Shown here: one piece after another, positions 28,742-40,593 of the stretch
Layout: each line of letters opens with the position of its first letter
How positions within the stretch are numbered: position 1 is the first letter of the stretch
Source: Neocallimastix lanati (nom. inval.)
Lineage: Eukaryota > Neocallimastigomycota > Neocallimastigomycetes > Neocallimastigales > Neocallimastigaceae
Reading direction: 5' to 3'
DNA: 64,000 nucleotides
Assembly: GCA_016946835.1 (NCBI GenBank)
Contig: JACVTC010000109.1
Span: 483,501-547,500, forward strand
Program-made: the position numbers and the translations under genes
Notes under the pieces: generated by a model
What the model was told of the DNA's origin: nothing
What the model saw: the letters and a program-made list of their open reading frames with translations, nothing else
Databases searched by the model: none

Positions 28742-29229
28742 TATTTTATAGATATTCCAAATTACCAAACTTGACCAAGAGCGTCGACGTCGTTAACTAG
28801 TAAGGCATAAGGATAATACAGGAATCATCATCTATTTTCCACAAAGAGTGAAGCTCGCCTCATTAGTTCAATAAATGATGAATCCTGGGGAGAGTTTAGT
28901 AGACACCACACTATCTATTTTAAAGATGTTACTTCAATAAATGATGAATCCCGGGGAGAGTTTAGTGGACACCACACTATCTTCTATTTTAAAGATGTTA
29001 CTTCTAGGTTTTATTTTTTTTTATTTGTTAGGAAAGGAAAAATTCCAGCATAGTACAACTTGCCGAAATACATAGTATTTCTGAGCTTTTTTATTTTTTA
29101 TTTTTTAGCTTTTATTTTATTTTTTTTTTTAATTTCAAATGTACTTTTCACCTACATGTATTTTTTTTATATTAAAATTAATAAAGTTATGGAAGTGTAT
29201 TCTCTTCCCTGTCTAAAAAAAAAAAAAAA
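28742..29229 (+). mobile_element. LINE 3' untranslated region and poly(A) end
   Basis: Follows the ORF2 fragment directly. It contains a 66-bp block duplicated in tandem (from 28867 and 28933) with ggagagtttagt, gacaccacactat and tattttaaagatgtta. After a T-rich stretch it ends in gtgtattctcttccctgtct plus about 15 A (29215-29229). Three diverged relatives of this 3' end lie at 59868-61375. Confidence 0.72.
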
Positions 29230-29966
29230 TTGTATAAATTAAAAATGAAAAATTCATTATAAATATATAATAAAAAATGTATAAAATAAAAAAAAAAAAA
29301 TAAATAAATAAATAAAAATATTAAAAAATAAAATTTTAATAAAAAATAAAGTATATTAAATAATAACCCTATATATTAAGAGTAATACTATTTCAGTTGA
29401 TAACGTTTATCTTGTTGTACCTTTTTTGTGGTGATAGTAATAGCATATCTAAATTTTATACCCTTAAATAGTTTCATGTCCTAAATTTGAAGAATAAAAA
29501 TCTTTTAATATTTCTAATTATTCAGAGGAAAATTTTGAAGATAATATTAATTTTTTAAGTACTTATGTCACCTTCGTAGGGAAAATAAAATATGGTATTT
29601 GAAATCTTATTGATAAGCTCAAGGGGAAAGAAGACCTTTTATTAGCAATAATATTTTTTAATCATCTTCCAAAGAATCTTCTTTCCCTATTTCATATTTT
29701 TTGGGGATTTCGTATTACCTTACTAATACTATACCAATCCAATTATGATTAGTGATTTTTACACTATGATCAATACCTATTTGTATATTATCAGACTTAC
29801 CGTTTTAAAGAATATAGACGTTGAAATGATACATTAAATAAATTCTGATACAAATTTAAATGAAAATATAATTACAAAGAATTACAAAGAATTATCATCA
29901 ATAAATAAGAAGAACCAAAGACTCTATACTAATTAAAGTTTATTATTAATCTAATAAAAAAAAAAA

Positions 29967-30000
<34 letters not shown>

Positions 30001-30513
30001 AATTTTTTGAATTTAAAATTAGATAGAAACTATATTCTAAGAAAATAAAATAAAATTTTATCAATAGAATTGTAAAAAAAAAAAAAAAATTAATAATTTA
30101 AATCATTTTTAAATAATATTGAATTTAAGTATTTAAATTTTTTTTAGAAGAATAATAGAAAGCCAATAGTCTGTTATAAAAAAAAAAAATAAAAAATAAA
30201 AGACTACTGGCTTTCCATTATTTTTTTAAAAAAAAATTTGTTTTATCAATATTATTTTTAAATAATTTTAATGAAATAACATTACTATATATATTCAAAA
30301 AATACATATTTATTATTAATTTTTAAATAAAAAAATGTTTGAATTTTTTATTTAATTTTTATTTAAATTTTTTGTTTATTTTTTTTTTATATATATATGT
30401 TTAAATTACATTAATAATTATAAAATTTAATATTTAAATACAAAAAAAAAAAAAAAAATTAAATCATGTATTTGCAATTACTATTATACCAAAAAAAAAA
30501 AAAAAAAATAGAA
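29230..30513. other. AT-rich spacer with a possible decayed retroelement
   Basis: At about 29400-29850 the composition is more mixed. With lesions tolerated, the plus strand reads YSEENFEDNINFLSTYVTF and LKGKEDLLLAIIFFNHLPKN, reminiscent of a retrotransposon Gag, but this is weak. The rest consists of A tracts (29950-30000, 30072-30090), a strong hairpin at 30151-30222 and AT-rich sequence. Confidence 0.4.
30151..30222. repeat. Inverted repeat, 22-bp arms, 28-bp loop
   Basis: The left arm aataatagaaagccaatagtct (30151-30172) and right arm 30201-30222 are complementary except at two positions. The loop is A-rich, and the A/T runs outside can extend the stem. It lies about 290 bp beyond the 3' end of the possible small gene at 30514-30786. 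It could be a miniature element or an RNA 3'-end structure. Confidence 0.8.
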
Positions 30514-30786
30514 TTAATCCAAATCAAATTCAGAATCCTCAACGGTTTGTTGATCTGATGAATCAGAAATTATTGTGGCTTCTTCATTTTCACTTTCATT
30601 TTCATTTTCTACAGGTTTACTAGTTTCATTTGTTTCTTCATTATTAGATTTTTTATCTTCATTAATAGAGGTATTGGAAGAAGAATCATTGTTAGTATTG
30701 TCATAATTAGATTTAGAATTACTTTGTTCTGAATTATTTGATTTTGGAATATCAATATTATTAGTAATACTGTTATTATTTGACAA
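30514..30786 (-). CDS. Hypothetical small acidic Ser/Asn/Glu-rich protein (uncertain)
   Basis: A frame of about 90 codons read from a TTG near 30786. The frame stays open a little further upstream (about 12 codons) with no ATG, so a first exon or a different start is needed. The product is low complexity: Asn/Ser-rich, then acidic (VENENESENEEATIISDSSDQQT), ending EDSEFDLD. Codon use is richer in C and G than the flanks, and the frame is not a simple microsatellite, which favours a real exon. I recognise no family. It may be the last exon of a gene on the minus strand. Confidence 0.35.
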   Translation of the reverse strand: MSNNNSITNNIDIPKSNNSEQSNSKSNYDNTNNDSSSNTSINEDKKSNNEETNETSKPVENENESENEEATIISDSSDQQTVEDSEFDLD

Positions 30787-32142
30787 ATTTTCTTTATTTT
30801 GATTATATATATTTCTATATTTCTTTGATTATATAATAAAATATTAAATTTAAATTAGATTATATTTTATTTAATTTTTAATTTAATTTTATATAATTTT
30901 ATATTATTAATTTATATAAAAATTAAAAATTATAAAATATTTTTATTAAAAAATTAATAAATAATTTTAAAACCATTTAATTTAATTAATTATTAAAAAA
31001 GAAAACCAATATATAAATATATAAGGAAAGTTCATCTTTTTAAAGAATAATTTATGATGAAATTTAACCAATTATTATTTAATTTGAAATTGAATTATTT
31101 TTTAAAATTAAAAATAAATGCAAAAAAAAAAAATAAAAAAATAAAAAAAAAAAATAATAATAAAAATTGATTCTTTTATACTATTTATAATATATATATA
31201 TATTATAAAATTACTTTTAAATATTAATTATAAAAAATATTCAAATTTAAATAATAAAAATATAATAAAAATATTCAAAGTTAAATAATAAAAATAAAAT
31301 AAAAATATTCAAATTTAAATAATAAAAATATAATAATTAATTTAGTATATAAATATATTTTTATTGATATTCCTAAACAAAGCAATTTTCTAAATTATTT
31401 ATGTAAAATATTGCGTTACAATTGCATTAGAATAACAATACAATTATTTTTTGTCTTTTATTTTATTGACAAAATTTAAATTAAAAAATTAATATTTTTA
31501 TTATTGTTTATATTTATTTATATCAGTTGAATGATATAGAACTTTATTAATTATATTATCCAAACTAGTATTTCATAATTAATATGTTATTGAAAGTTTT
31601 ATAATTTATATTTCATATATAAAAATTATAAAACATAAAAAATTTTTCTTATAAACACTTTATTTATGTAAACAATTATAAATAAACAATAAATAAAATA
31701 AATAATAAAAAATTAAAATAAATAAATAAATAAATAAATAATAAATTATAAAATATTAAACATATTTTATTTTTAACCATTAAAAAAAGGAAAAGAAATT
31801 CAAAAATTGAAAAAACTGAAACAAATAGAGGAAAAGAACAAGTTATTATTAATAAAAAACATTAAGTATAATTTATATCTTTAAAATTAAATATTATTTT
31901 TTTATTATTTTAGTATAAAATATTATTTTAACAAGAAGTATTAAAAAAAATATATTAAAATATACTTTTAAAATAACATTTATTTACTAAAATTTATTAA
32001 ATAAAATTTAAGCCATTCCTATAAAGTTTATTTAAGTACTTCATATTTTATATAAGCCACATATAGAAATGTAACTCCAAACTCTAATAATTATTGAAAA
32101 GAAAAGATTAGATTTATTAAACAATATAAACTTTATTTTTTG

Positions 32143-32191
<49 letters not shown>

Positions 32192-32829
32192 TTATATTTT
32201 TTTGTGTAAATAATATTTATATTTATTATTGATTATAGTTTAATTAGCAACCTAAACTTTTTTAAAAATAATTCACAATATTGCCATATATCGATTTTTC
32301 TATTTGATACTGTTAAAATAATCACATTTTATTTTATATTTTTATATTATTAATATTATATTTTTATATTCTTATATTATTATCTGTTAAATATTAGCAA
32401 TGTTATATGAACATTATGCATAACATATCTAATATGCCACACAAGCCTCATTAATTATAACCTTATTTTGTATATAGTTATTTTATAGTTTAATTAAAAA
32501 TTAAATTATTTTTTCTGGTTGATTTTATAATAAATTAAATTATTTTTTCTGGTTGATTTTATAATAATAAAGATATATGTATTTTTCTAAATAAATAAAT
32601 AAATAAAAATATATATTAAATATATATTAAAACACTTGGTGTAATACTTGTTCGTGTTCTCTGAATCCACAACCTTGAACATTATCAATATTATATTCTT
32701 ATATTAATATTTTATTATTATATTTTTATGTTGTGTAACATCTATCTTTGTGCATTAATTCATAGAATAATCACATGATTAAAGATGTAATTTTTACTAT
32801 AAAAAAATAATTATTTTTATTATCTTAAA
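30787..32829. other. AT-rich intergenic region with a MULE remnant
   Basis: Around 31800-31880 a short block (ctgaaacaaatagaggaaaa onward, reading LKQIEEKNKLLLIKN) is about 80% identical by eye to the start of the MULE relic at 12840. It is probably a second, almost erased copy. A 35-bp tandem duplication (attattttttctggttgatt core) lies at about 32497-32566. A block around 32259-32310 (aataattcacaatattgcca) recurs at 33158-33207. An A tract of about 44 sits at 32147-32190. No intact gene. Confidence 0.45.
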
Positions 32830-33045
32830 AAAATGAGTTCTTTACATTAATAAAATTTATGTATTAAATAAATACAAAAATTAAAAAAGTTCTTAAAATT
32901 AATAAAATTTATGTATTAAATAAATACAAAAATTAAAAAAGTTCTTAAAATTAATAAAATTTATGTATTTAAATAAATACAAAAATTAAAAAAGTTCTTA
33001 AAATTAATAAAATTTATGTATTAAATAAATACAAAAATTAAATAA
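32830..33045. repeat. 52-bp minisatellite, four units
   Basis: The unit contains gttcttaaaattaataaaat then ttatgtattaaataaataca. Four successive copies differ by only a few bases; the first is the most diverged. Confidence 0.9.
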
Positions 33046-35490
<2,445 letters not shown>

Positions 35491-37806
35491 ATGAATTCCA
35501 AATTATCCATAGTTTTAGGTAATTATAAGAAGTAAAATACATATAATAAAATTAAAGTGTAAAAAATAATTTTATATATTATAATTTTTTTTTAAATATT
35601 TTAAATTTTCTTAACTAAATATAATATTTGAATAAAAAATAAATAAATAAAAATAATATATATATAGTGTTAAATCATATTGTTAGTACTTGTTTAGCCG
35701 CTAACTTCAGCGTTTTATGTAATCCAATGGATTATGGAGGTACTGGTGTATCTGTAAATATTGATGGTACTACTTATCCAATGGTTTCCAAAAATAATGA
35801 TATTTTATATGAATATAATTTTAAGGGAACACCAAAAAAATATTATTATGAAATTACTGGAGCAAATAAAAATGAACTCCAAACTTTTGGTGCTGAAAGA
35901 GAATGGGATCCAAAAGCAACTTCAACATTATATGAAGTTTATGATCGTAGACATACTACTGGTGATAAATTTATTAAAACTATTCCGAGACTTTATCAAC
36001 CACTTAAGGGATATGATGATTTTTCTCTTCTTTATCAGGAAGGTGAAATTCCAGTTATTAACGTTCATATGAAGGAAAATGATTATGATGAATTAATCAA
36101 TTTTACAGATGATGAAAAATTCAAATATTTTGTTGATTTTGATTTTTATACGTAAGTATTATTAGTTATATTATATATATATATATAGTATATATATATA
36201 TAAATTGAAAAAGATTACTAATTTTTTTTTTTTTAATTTTTTTATTTATTTTTTTTTTTTTTTTAATTTATTTATTCAATATATAAAAAATATTTTAATG
36301 TAGTCCATATGCAAAATTAAGTTATCATAATGCAACCATTAAACTTTCCGGTCAAGGTTCTGCTTATTTAGATAAGAAGCCTTATAAGATTGATCTTGCA
36401 GAGGAAGATGAAGATAAAAAGAATAAAAAGATTTTTGGAATGAAAGAATTTAAACTTCGTAGTATTCGTTATGATCAAAGTGGTATTAGAAACAAACTTA
36501 CCAATGATCTTGCTGTATCATTAGGTTTACCAGTTACTCAATCTGGATTTTGTAGATTATATATAAATAATAAATCTTATGGTTTATATGAAATTTCTGA
36601 TTTATATAAAAAGAAATTTTTAAGAAGATTCTTTGATATTAAAAAGAATGGTGGAGAATATGTTTATGGTGCATTATACAAGGTATATATATAGTATTAA
36701 TTATTACTTTTTTCTTTTTTTTTTTTTTTATTAATTAATAATATATTAATTTATTTTTATTATTTATTATTAATATTCTTAGGGTCATTACAAGGAAAAA
36801 ATTCCAGCTTATTTATACTCAGATATCGAAGGAAAGCCAATTGAATTACTTTATGAAACTATTGTTCCAGAAACTGGAAGTATGAATGTTACTGCTGAAA
36901 TCACAAATGTTATAGAGTAAGTAAACTACAAGATAAATATAAATATAAATATTTAATAACGTTTATGTACTAATATTTTTTTTTTTTATTTTTTTATTTA
37001 TTTATTTTTTAAGTTGGCTTGATAAATTACCAGATAATGCTTCTAAATCTGAAATTGAAAAACAATTTGATGTTGATATGTTCTTAAAGTATTCTATTCT
37101 TGAATATTTAATTTGTCATTGGGATGGTTATCTTGGTCACGGAAACAATTACTTTATGTACATTGAGCCAAATAATGGAAAGTACCATTTCATATCCTAC
37201 GATTTTGATTCAACTTTAGGTAAATGGTGTGAGACTATGGATGGATCCATTGATGGATATGTTACAAATGTTCTTTCAGAAGAAAATCGTTTCTATGGAG
37301 ATGGACCACAAAGAAAACCATTACTCTACTCAAAGATCATTAATAATCCAGAAATTAGACCAATATTTGATAATTTAACTAAAGAAATTGTCGGCAATTT
37401 ATTTAATATTGAAGCCTTAGGTCCAAGAGTTGATTATTTATATGAATTCTTAAAAGATGATTTAATTTGGGATATTGGTTGTTATGATATTATTGAAACT
37501 AAGTATTATGAAGGTGGTAGTGAACAACCAGTTCCAACTATTGAAGAAATCGATAATCAATTTACAAATTTAGAAAAAACAAAGTATGTCAAGGGCTATA
37601 TTAAAACAAAATCCGAAAATGTTGCCATGGTTTATAATATGACAGGACCATTTAAGGCTGAGGGAAAATTTGGAACTGTAGGGGAAAAGATAGTTGATAA
37701 TGATGAAGGAAATGATTCTCAATTAAATGATACAAGTGATGCTGATACCAAAAAATCAACTTTCTTATTCACTTTAGTACTTCTTCTATTAGTATATTTA
37801 TTTTAA
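35491..37806 (+). CDS. CotH kinase family protein C (secreted, probable GPI or membrane anchor)
   Basis: Five exons: 35491-35518, 35668-36151, 36304-36682, 36783-36916, 37014-37806. They sum to 1818 nt (605 residues). Exons 1 to 3 have exactly the same lengths as in CotH B (28, 484, 379), but the last exon is the uninterrupted equivalent of exons 5-8 of B, so three introns are missing at precise positions. The signal peptide is MNSKLSIVL/VLNHIVSTCLA. Motifs are MDYGGTGVSVNIDG, GQGSAYLDKKPYKIDL, CRLYINNKSYGLYEISD, CHWDGYLGHGNNYF and SYDFDSTLGKWC. The C-terminus has an Asp/Asn-rich spacer followed by KSTFLFTLVLLLLVYLF, a hydrophobic tail typical of GPI signals or a tail anchor. Confidence 0.94.
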
Positions 37807-37869
37807 ATTTCCAATAACTTTATTATTCACTTTAGTACTTCTTCTATTATTTATTTTAAATTTCCAATT
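37765..37869 (+). repeat. 58-bp tandem duplication across the CotH C stop codon
   Basis: A unit beginning ttattcactttagtacttct at 37765 recurs at 37823. The first copy encodes the hydrophobic tail and stop; the second lies in the 3' UTR and lacks gtatat. It is a recent slip duplication of the coding end. Confidence 0.9.
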
Positions 37870-39537
37870 AAAAGTGTTAATAGAAATATCAATATATATA
37901 TATAAGCGTTTTTAATGAACACATGAAATTAGTATATTTATTTTAATATATTACTAAAATAATAAAAAAGATAGTATAGAAATTGAAATAGTAATAATGA
38001 TATAATAATAATAAATAATTAAAAATTAATAGTAATTTTTTTTTTTTTTTATTAAAAAAAAAAAAAATTGTAAATAGAATATTTAATAATAAATAAAAAA
38101 AAAAAGAAAAAAAAAAAAAAAGTTAAATTTAGTAAAATATTATAAAAAATCACATATAATAATAAAAATCACATATAATAATAAAAATCACATATAATAA
38201 TAAAAATCACATATAATAAAAATCACATATAATAATAAAAATCACATATAATAATAAAAATCACATATAATAATAAAACTACATGTAAAAATATATATAT
38301 ACACAATAATAAAAATTACATATTATAAAAAAATTACATACAATAATAAAAATTACATATTATAAAAAAATTACATATAATAATAAAAATTACATATTAT
38401 AAAAAAAATTATATACAATAATAAAAATTACATATTATAAATAAATTACATACAATAATAAAAATTACATATTATAAAAAATTACATATTGATTATTTTA
38501 TAGATTAATTTTAATAGTAATTTTATTTTATTTTTTATTTATTTTTAATCTATTAATTTGTATTTCAATAATGGAAAAACAATTGTTTTTTTAAAAGGTT
38601 TATATATTATATTTGTTATTCATTTTTATTTAAATATGATTGATGTGTAAAAGTAATAATATTTAGTTAAATATATATTTAAGTTTTTATTATGATAAAT
38701 GAATAAATAAATAAATAAATAAATAATAAAAAAAAATATGATAAATGAATAAGTAAATAAATAATAAAAAAAAATATTATTGAAATATATATATATATTT
38801 ATTTATGACTATATTTCGATTTATTTTTTAAGAATACTGTAAACTTTCATTATATTTAGATTTTTTTTTTTTAAAATTTGACTTATTTTTATTAAACTTA
38901 TTTTAATAAATTATTATTTTTTAATTTTTAATTTTTAATTTCTAATTTTTATTTTTTTATTCTTAAATTTTATTATTATAATTATTATTAGTTTTTTTTG
39001 TTAAATGTGGCTTAGTGAATTTTTTTTTTTTTTTTTTTTTTTAATTAGAAAGAAATTTTACTATAACTAAATAATACTGTAGGTTAAAAAAAAAAAAAAA
39101 AAAAATTTACTAAGCCAAGATTAATTTATTTTTAATTTTTATTATTAAAGATTCAAGCGAATTAAAAAAAAAACAAAATATGAAATTAATTATTTTGTAT
39201 TTACATAACAAATTTGGTTATTGTATAGCTTGTATATATCGAAAGTAGACCTAAGTTTGATGTAGTTATTTTAATGACAATTCTAGTTATCAATTCTTAT
39301 TGAAATACCATTTTTAATTTCAACATAGAAACATACATTTAAATTCATGATAATATAAATAAGATTTATTAAATTATTTATATTTTATTTTAAATTATAT
39401 ATTAAATGATTTAATTTATATTAATAGCTAAAAAAAAAAAATTATATATTAAATGATTCAATTTTTATTAATAGCTAAAAAAAAAAAAAAAAAAATTTAT
39501 AAAAAAAATTATGTAGTTTATTTCTTTTTAATTATTA
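37870..39537. other. AT-rich spacer with minisatellites
   Basis: Two minisatellites are listed separately. Around 39001-39112 a T tract and an A tract are flanked by ttggcttagt/actaagcca-like sequences (tggcttagtgaat near 39007 and tttactaagcca near 39104). This gives an imperfect hairpin of about 110 bp. A 35-bp block with atatattaaatgatt is duplicated at about 39390-39490. No gene seen. Confidence 0.45.
38147..38480. repeat. Two adjacent minisatellites (atcacatataataataaa and attacatattataaaa types)
   Basis: About seven units of an 18-19 bp aaaatcacatataataat motif (38147-38280). These are followed by about five units of a roughly 37-bp motif alternating acatattataaaaaaatt and acatacaataataaaaatt (38310-38480). 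The units are contiguous, with no spacers. Confidence 0.9.
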
Positions 39538-39549
39538 TCTACTTAATTT
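39538..39549 (+). repeat. Target-site duplication, left copy
   Basis: The 12-bp word tctacttaattt occurs here and again at 40465-40476, immediately after the A tail of the enclosed retroposon. This is the size and position expected for target-primed reverse transcription. Confidence 0.8.
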
Positions 39550-39555
39550 GTTCCA

Positions 39556-39615
39556 GGTTCTATCCTGGCTGTTAAGGCGTTGCGTCTTAGAGCATAAGGC
39601 TCCTGGTTCCCGCCC
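39556..39615 (+). promoter_or_regulatory. tRNA-like head (possible internal RNA polymerase III promoter)
   Basis: tggctgttaaggcg resembles a box A with a shortened D loop, and ggttcccgccc resembles a degenerate box B about 40 bp downstream. The match is imperfect and no complete cloverleaf forms, so it is not an active tRNA gene. Confidence 0.4.
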
Positions 39616-39697
39616 TTTGACCATTTTCAGTTTTTCCTGAACAAAGGTTTTACGGTAGATGGTGGTTAGGGTTAACAGACAAGTATATCCCCCGGGA

Positions 39698-39990
39698 GAG
39701 TTGCATTTCCCCAAGTTGCATTTCCCAAAGTTGCTATTCGCCAGGTTGCATTTCGACAAGTAGAGTATTGATATAAATAAATGAATAAATAAATAAATAT
39801 TAATTCAAAATATTTTTTTTAAAATTGTTTTTATGCGATATTAATAATATTTAATTTTATTTATTTATTTATTTATTTATTTAATAATTCTCAATTTGGC
39901 GAAATGCCACATTTTTTTAATACGCCACATGCTTTCAAAAAAATTGGTGAAATGCAACCTGGTGAAATGCAATTTGGCGAAATGCCCCAC
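39698..39990. repeat. Inverted arrays of a GTTGCATTTC / GAAATGCAAC unit
   Basis: Left array 39698-39762: four units of about 15 bp (agttgcatttccc, agttgcatttccc, agttgctattcgcc, ggttgcatttcga). Right array 39894-39990: units on the opposite strand (ttggcgaaatgcc, ttggtgaaatgcaac, ctggtgaaatgcaa, tttggcgaaatgcc). The core between them is AT-rich with TAAA and TTTA runs. The layout resembles a small foldback or miniature transposable element with subterminal repeats. Confidence 0.75.
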
Positions 39991-40464
39991 ACCCATATTC
40001 CTCTCCCCTTATATATAATATTCTTTAAATTCTGGAGTAATATAGACTAGATACTGTCCTAACGGTGGACCTGAGAGGGTTGCGCTAGTAACTGTCATTA
40101 ATATACTTACGAGGGAATTCCTAGCATATGGGTTCATATACACGTAGCTAAACTACGAATCAATCTGCTAACTTAATATACTATTACCAAGTGGATAACA
40201 CGTGACTCATTTGGGTTAGGTTATTTTAGCCTCGCATCTAGGGAGTTAGGCACCGAAAAAGCATTCCGAGAAAAATCGTGCTAGAAAAATCTCAACAATA
40301 ATATGTATGGTTAGAGCGCCAATGCTGAATAATGGTATGGCTGTCCAGTAGGGACTATATCCGCCTGTGCTATAGCACACGGAAGTGTTGTGACTACCTT
40401 AATATTCCCATGCCTTGAGGGGGGCATAGGGCGGTACACACTGGAAATTAAAAAAAAAAAAAAA

Positions 40465-40476
40465 TCTACTTAATTT
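40465..40476 (+). repeat. Target-site duplication, right copy
   Basis: tctacttaattt directly after the A15 tail; identical to 39538-39549. Confidence 0.8.
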
Positions 40477-40547
40477 TAATTTTTTAGAAATTAAATTAAC
40501 AAGTTTCTATATAATTCATAAATAGAATAATTATATCAAATATGAAA

Positions 40548-40593
<46 letters not shown>

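Larger units (their letters stand above)
39550..40464 (+). mobile_element. Full-length poly(A)-tailed SINE-like retroposon with a nested repeat array
   Basis: A 915-bp island, clearly less AT-rich than its flanks, bounded by 12-bp direct repeats and ending in 15 A. No coding frame of note. The first ~70 bp resemble a tRNA-derived head: tggctgttaaggcg (box A-like), then cttagagc and ctcctggttcccgccc (box B-like). The comparison to a Leu/Ser-type tRNA is an inference. The 3' end (about 40313-40449: gagcgccaatg, ggctgtcc, ttgtgactaccttaatattc, ggtacacactgg) matches the truncated copy at 14851-15011. The middle (39698-39990) holds an inverted pair of short repeat arrays around an AT-rich core, probably a later insertion. 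Replication machinery would have to come from a LINE in trans. Confidence 0.78.

Noticed and set aside
28553-28768. Minus-strand 71-residue open frame
   Set aside because: Antisense shadow of the LINE ORF2 C-terminus, which has the family motifs on the plus strand.
38147-38480. CRISPR-like regular repeats
   Set aside because: Units are contiguous and AT-only with no unique spacers, and the genome is eukaryotic; this is a minisatellite.
39556-39615. Functional tRNA gene
   Set aside because: Box A- and box B-like words are present, but the D loop is shortened, box B lacks the GA of the consensus and no complete cloverleaf forms. It fits a SINE head better.
39664-39676. Telomere-like ggttagggttaa
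   Set aside because: Only one unit, internal to the retroposon; no array.
39535-39759. Minus-strand 74-residue open frame
   Set aside because: It lies wholly inside the retroposon and its repeat array; the Cys/Asn/Leu repeats are translations of the GAAATGCAAC units.
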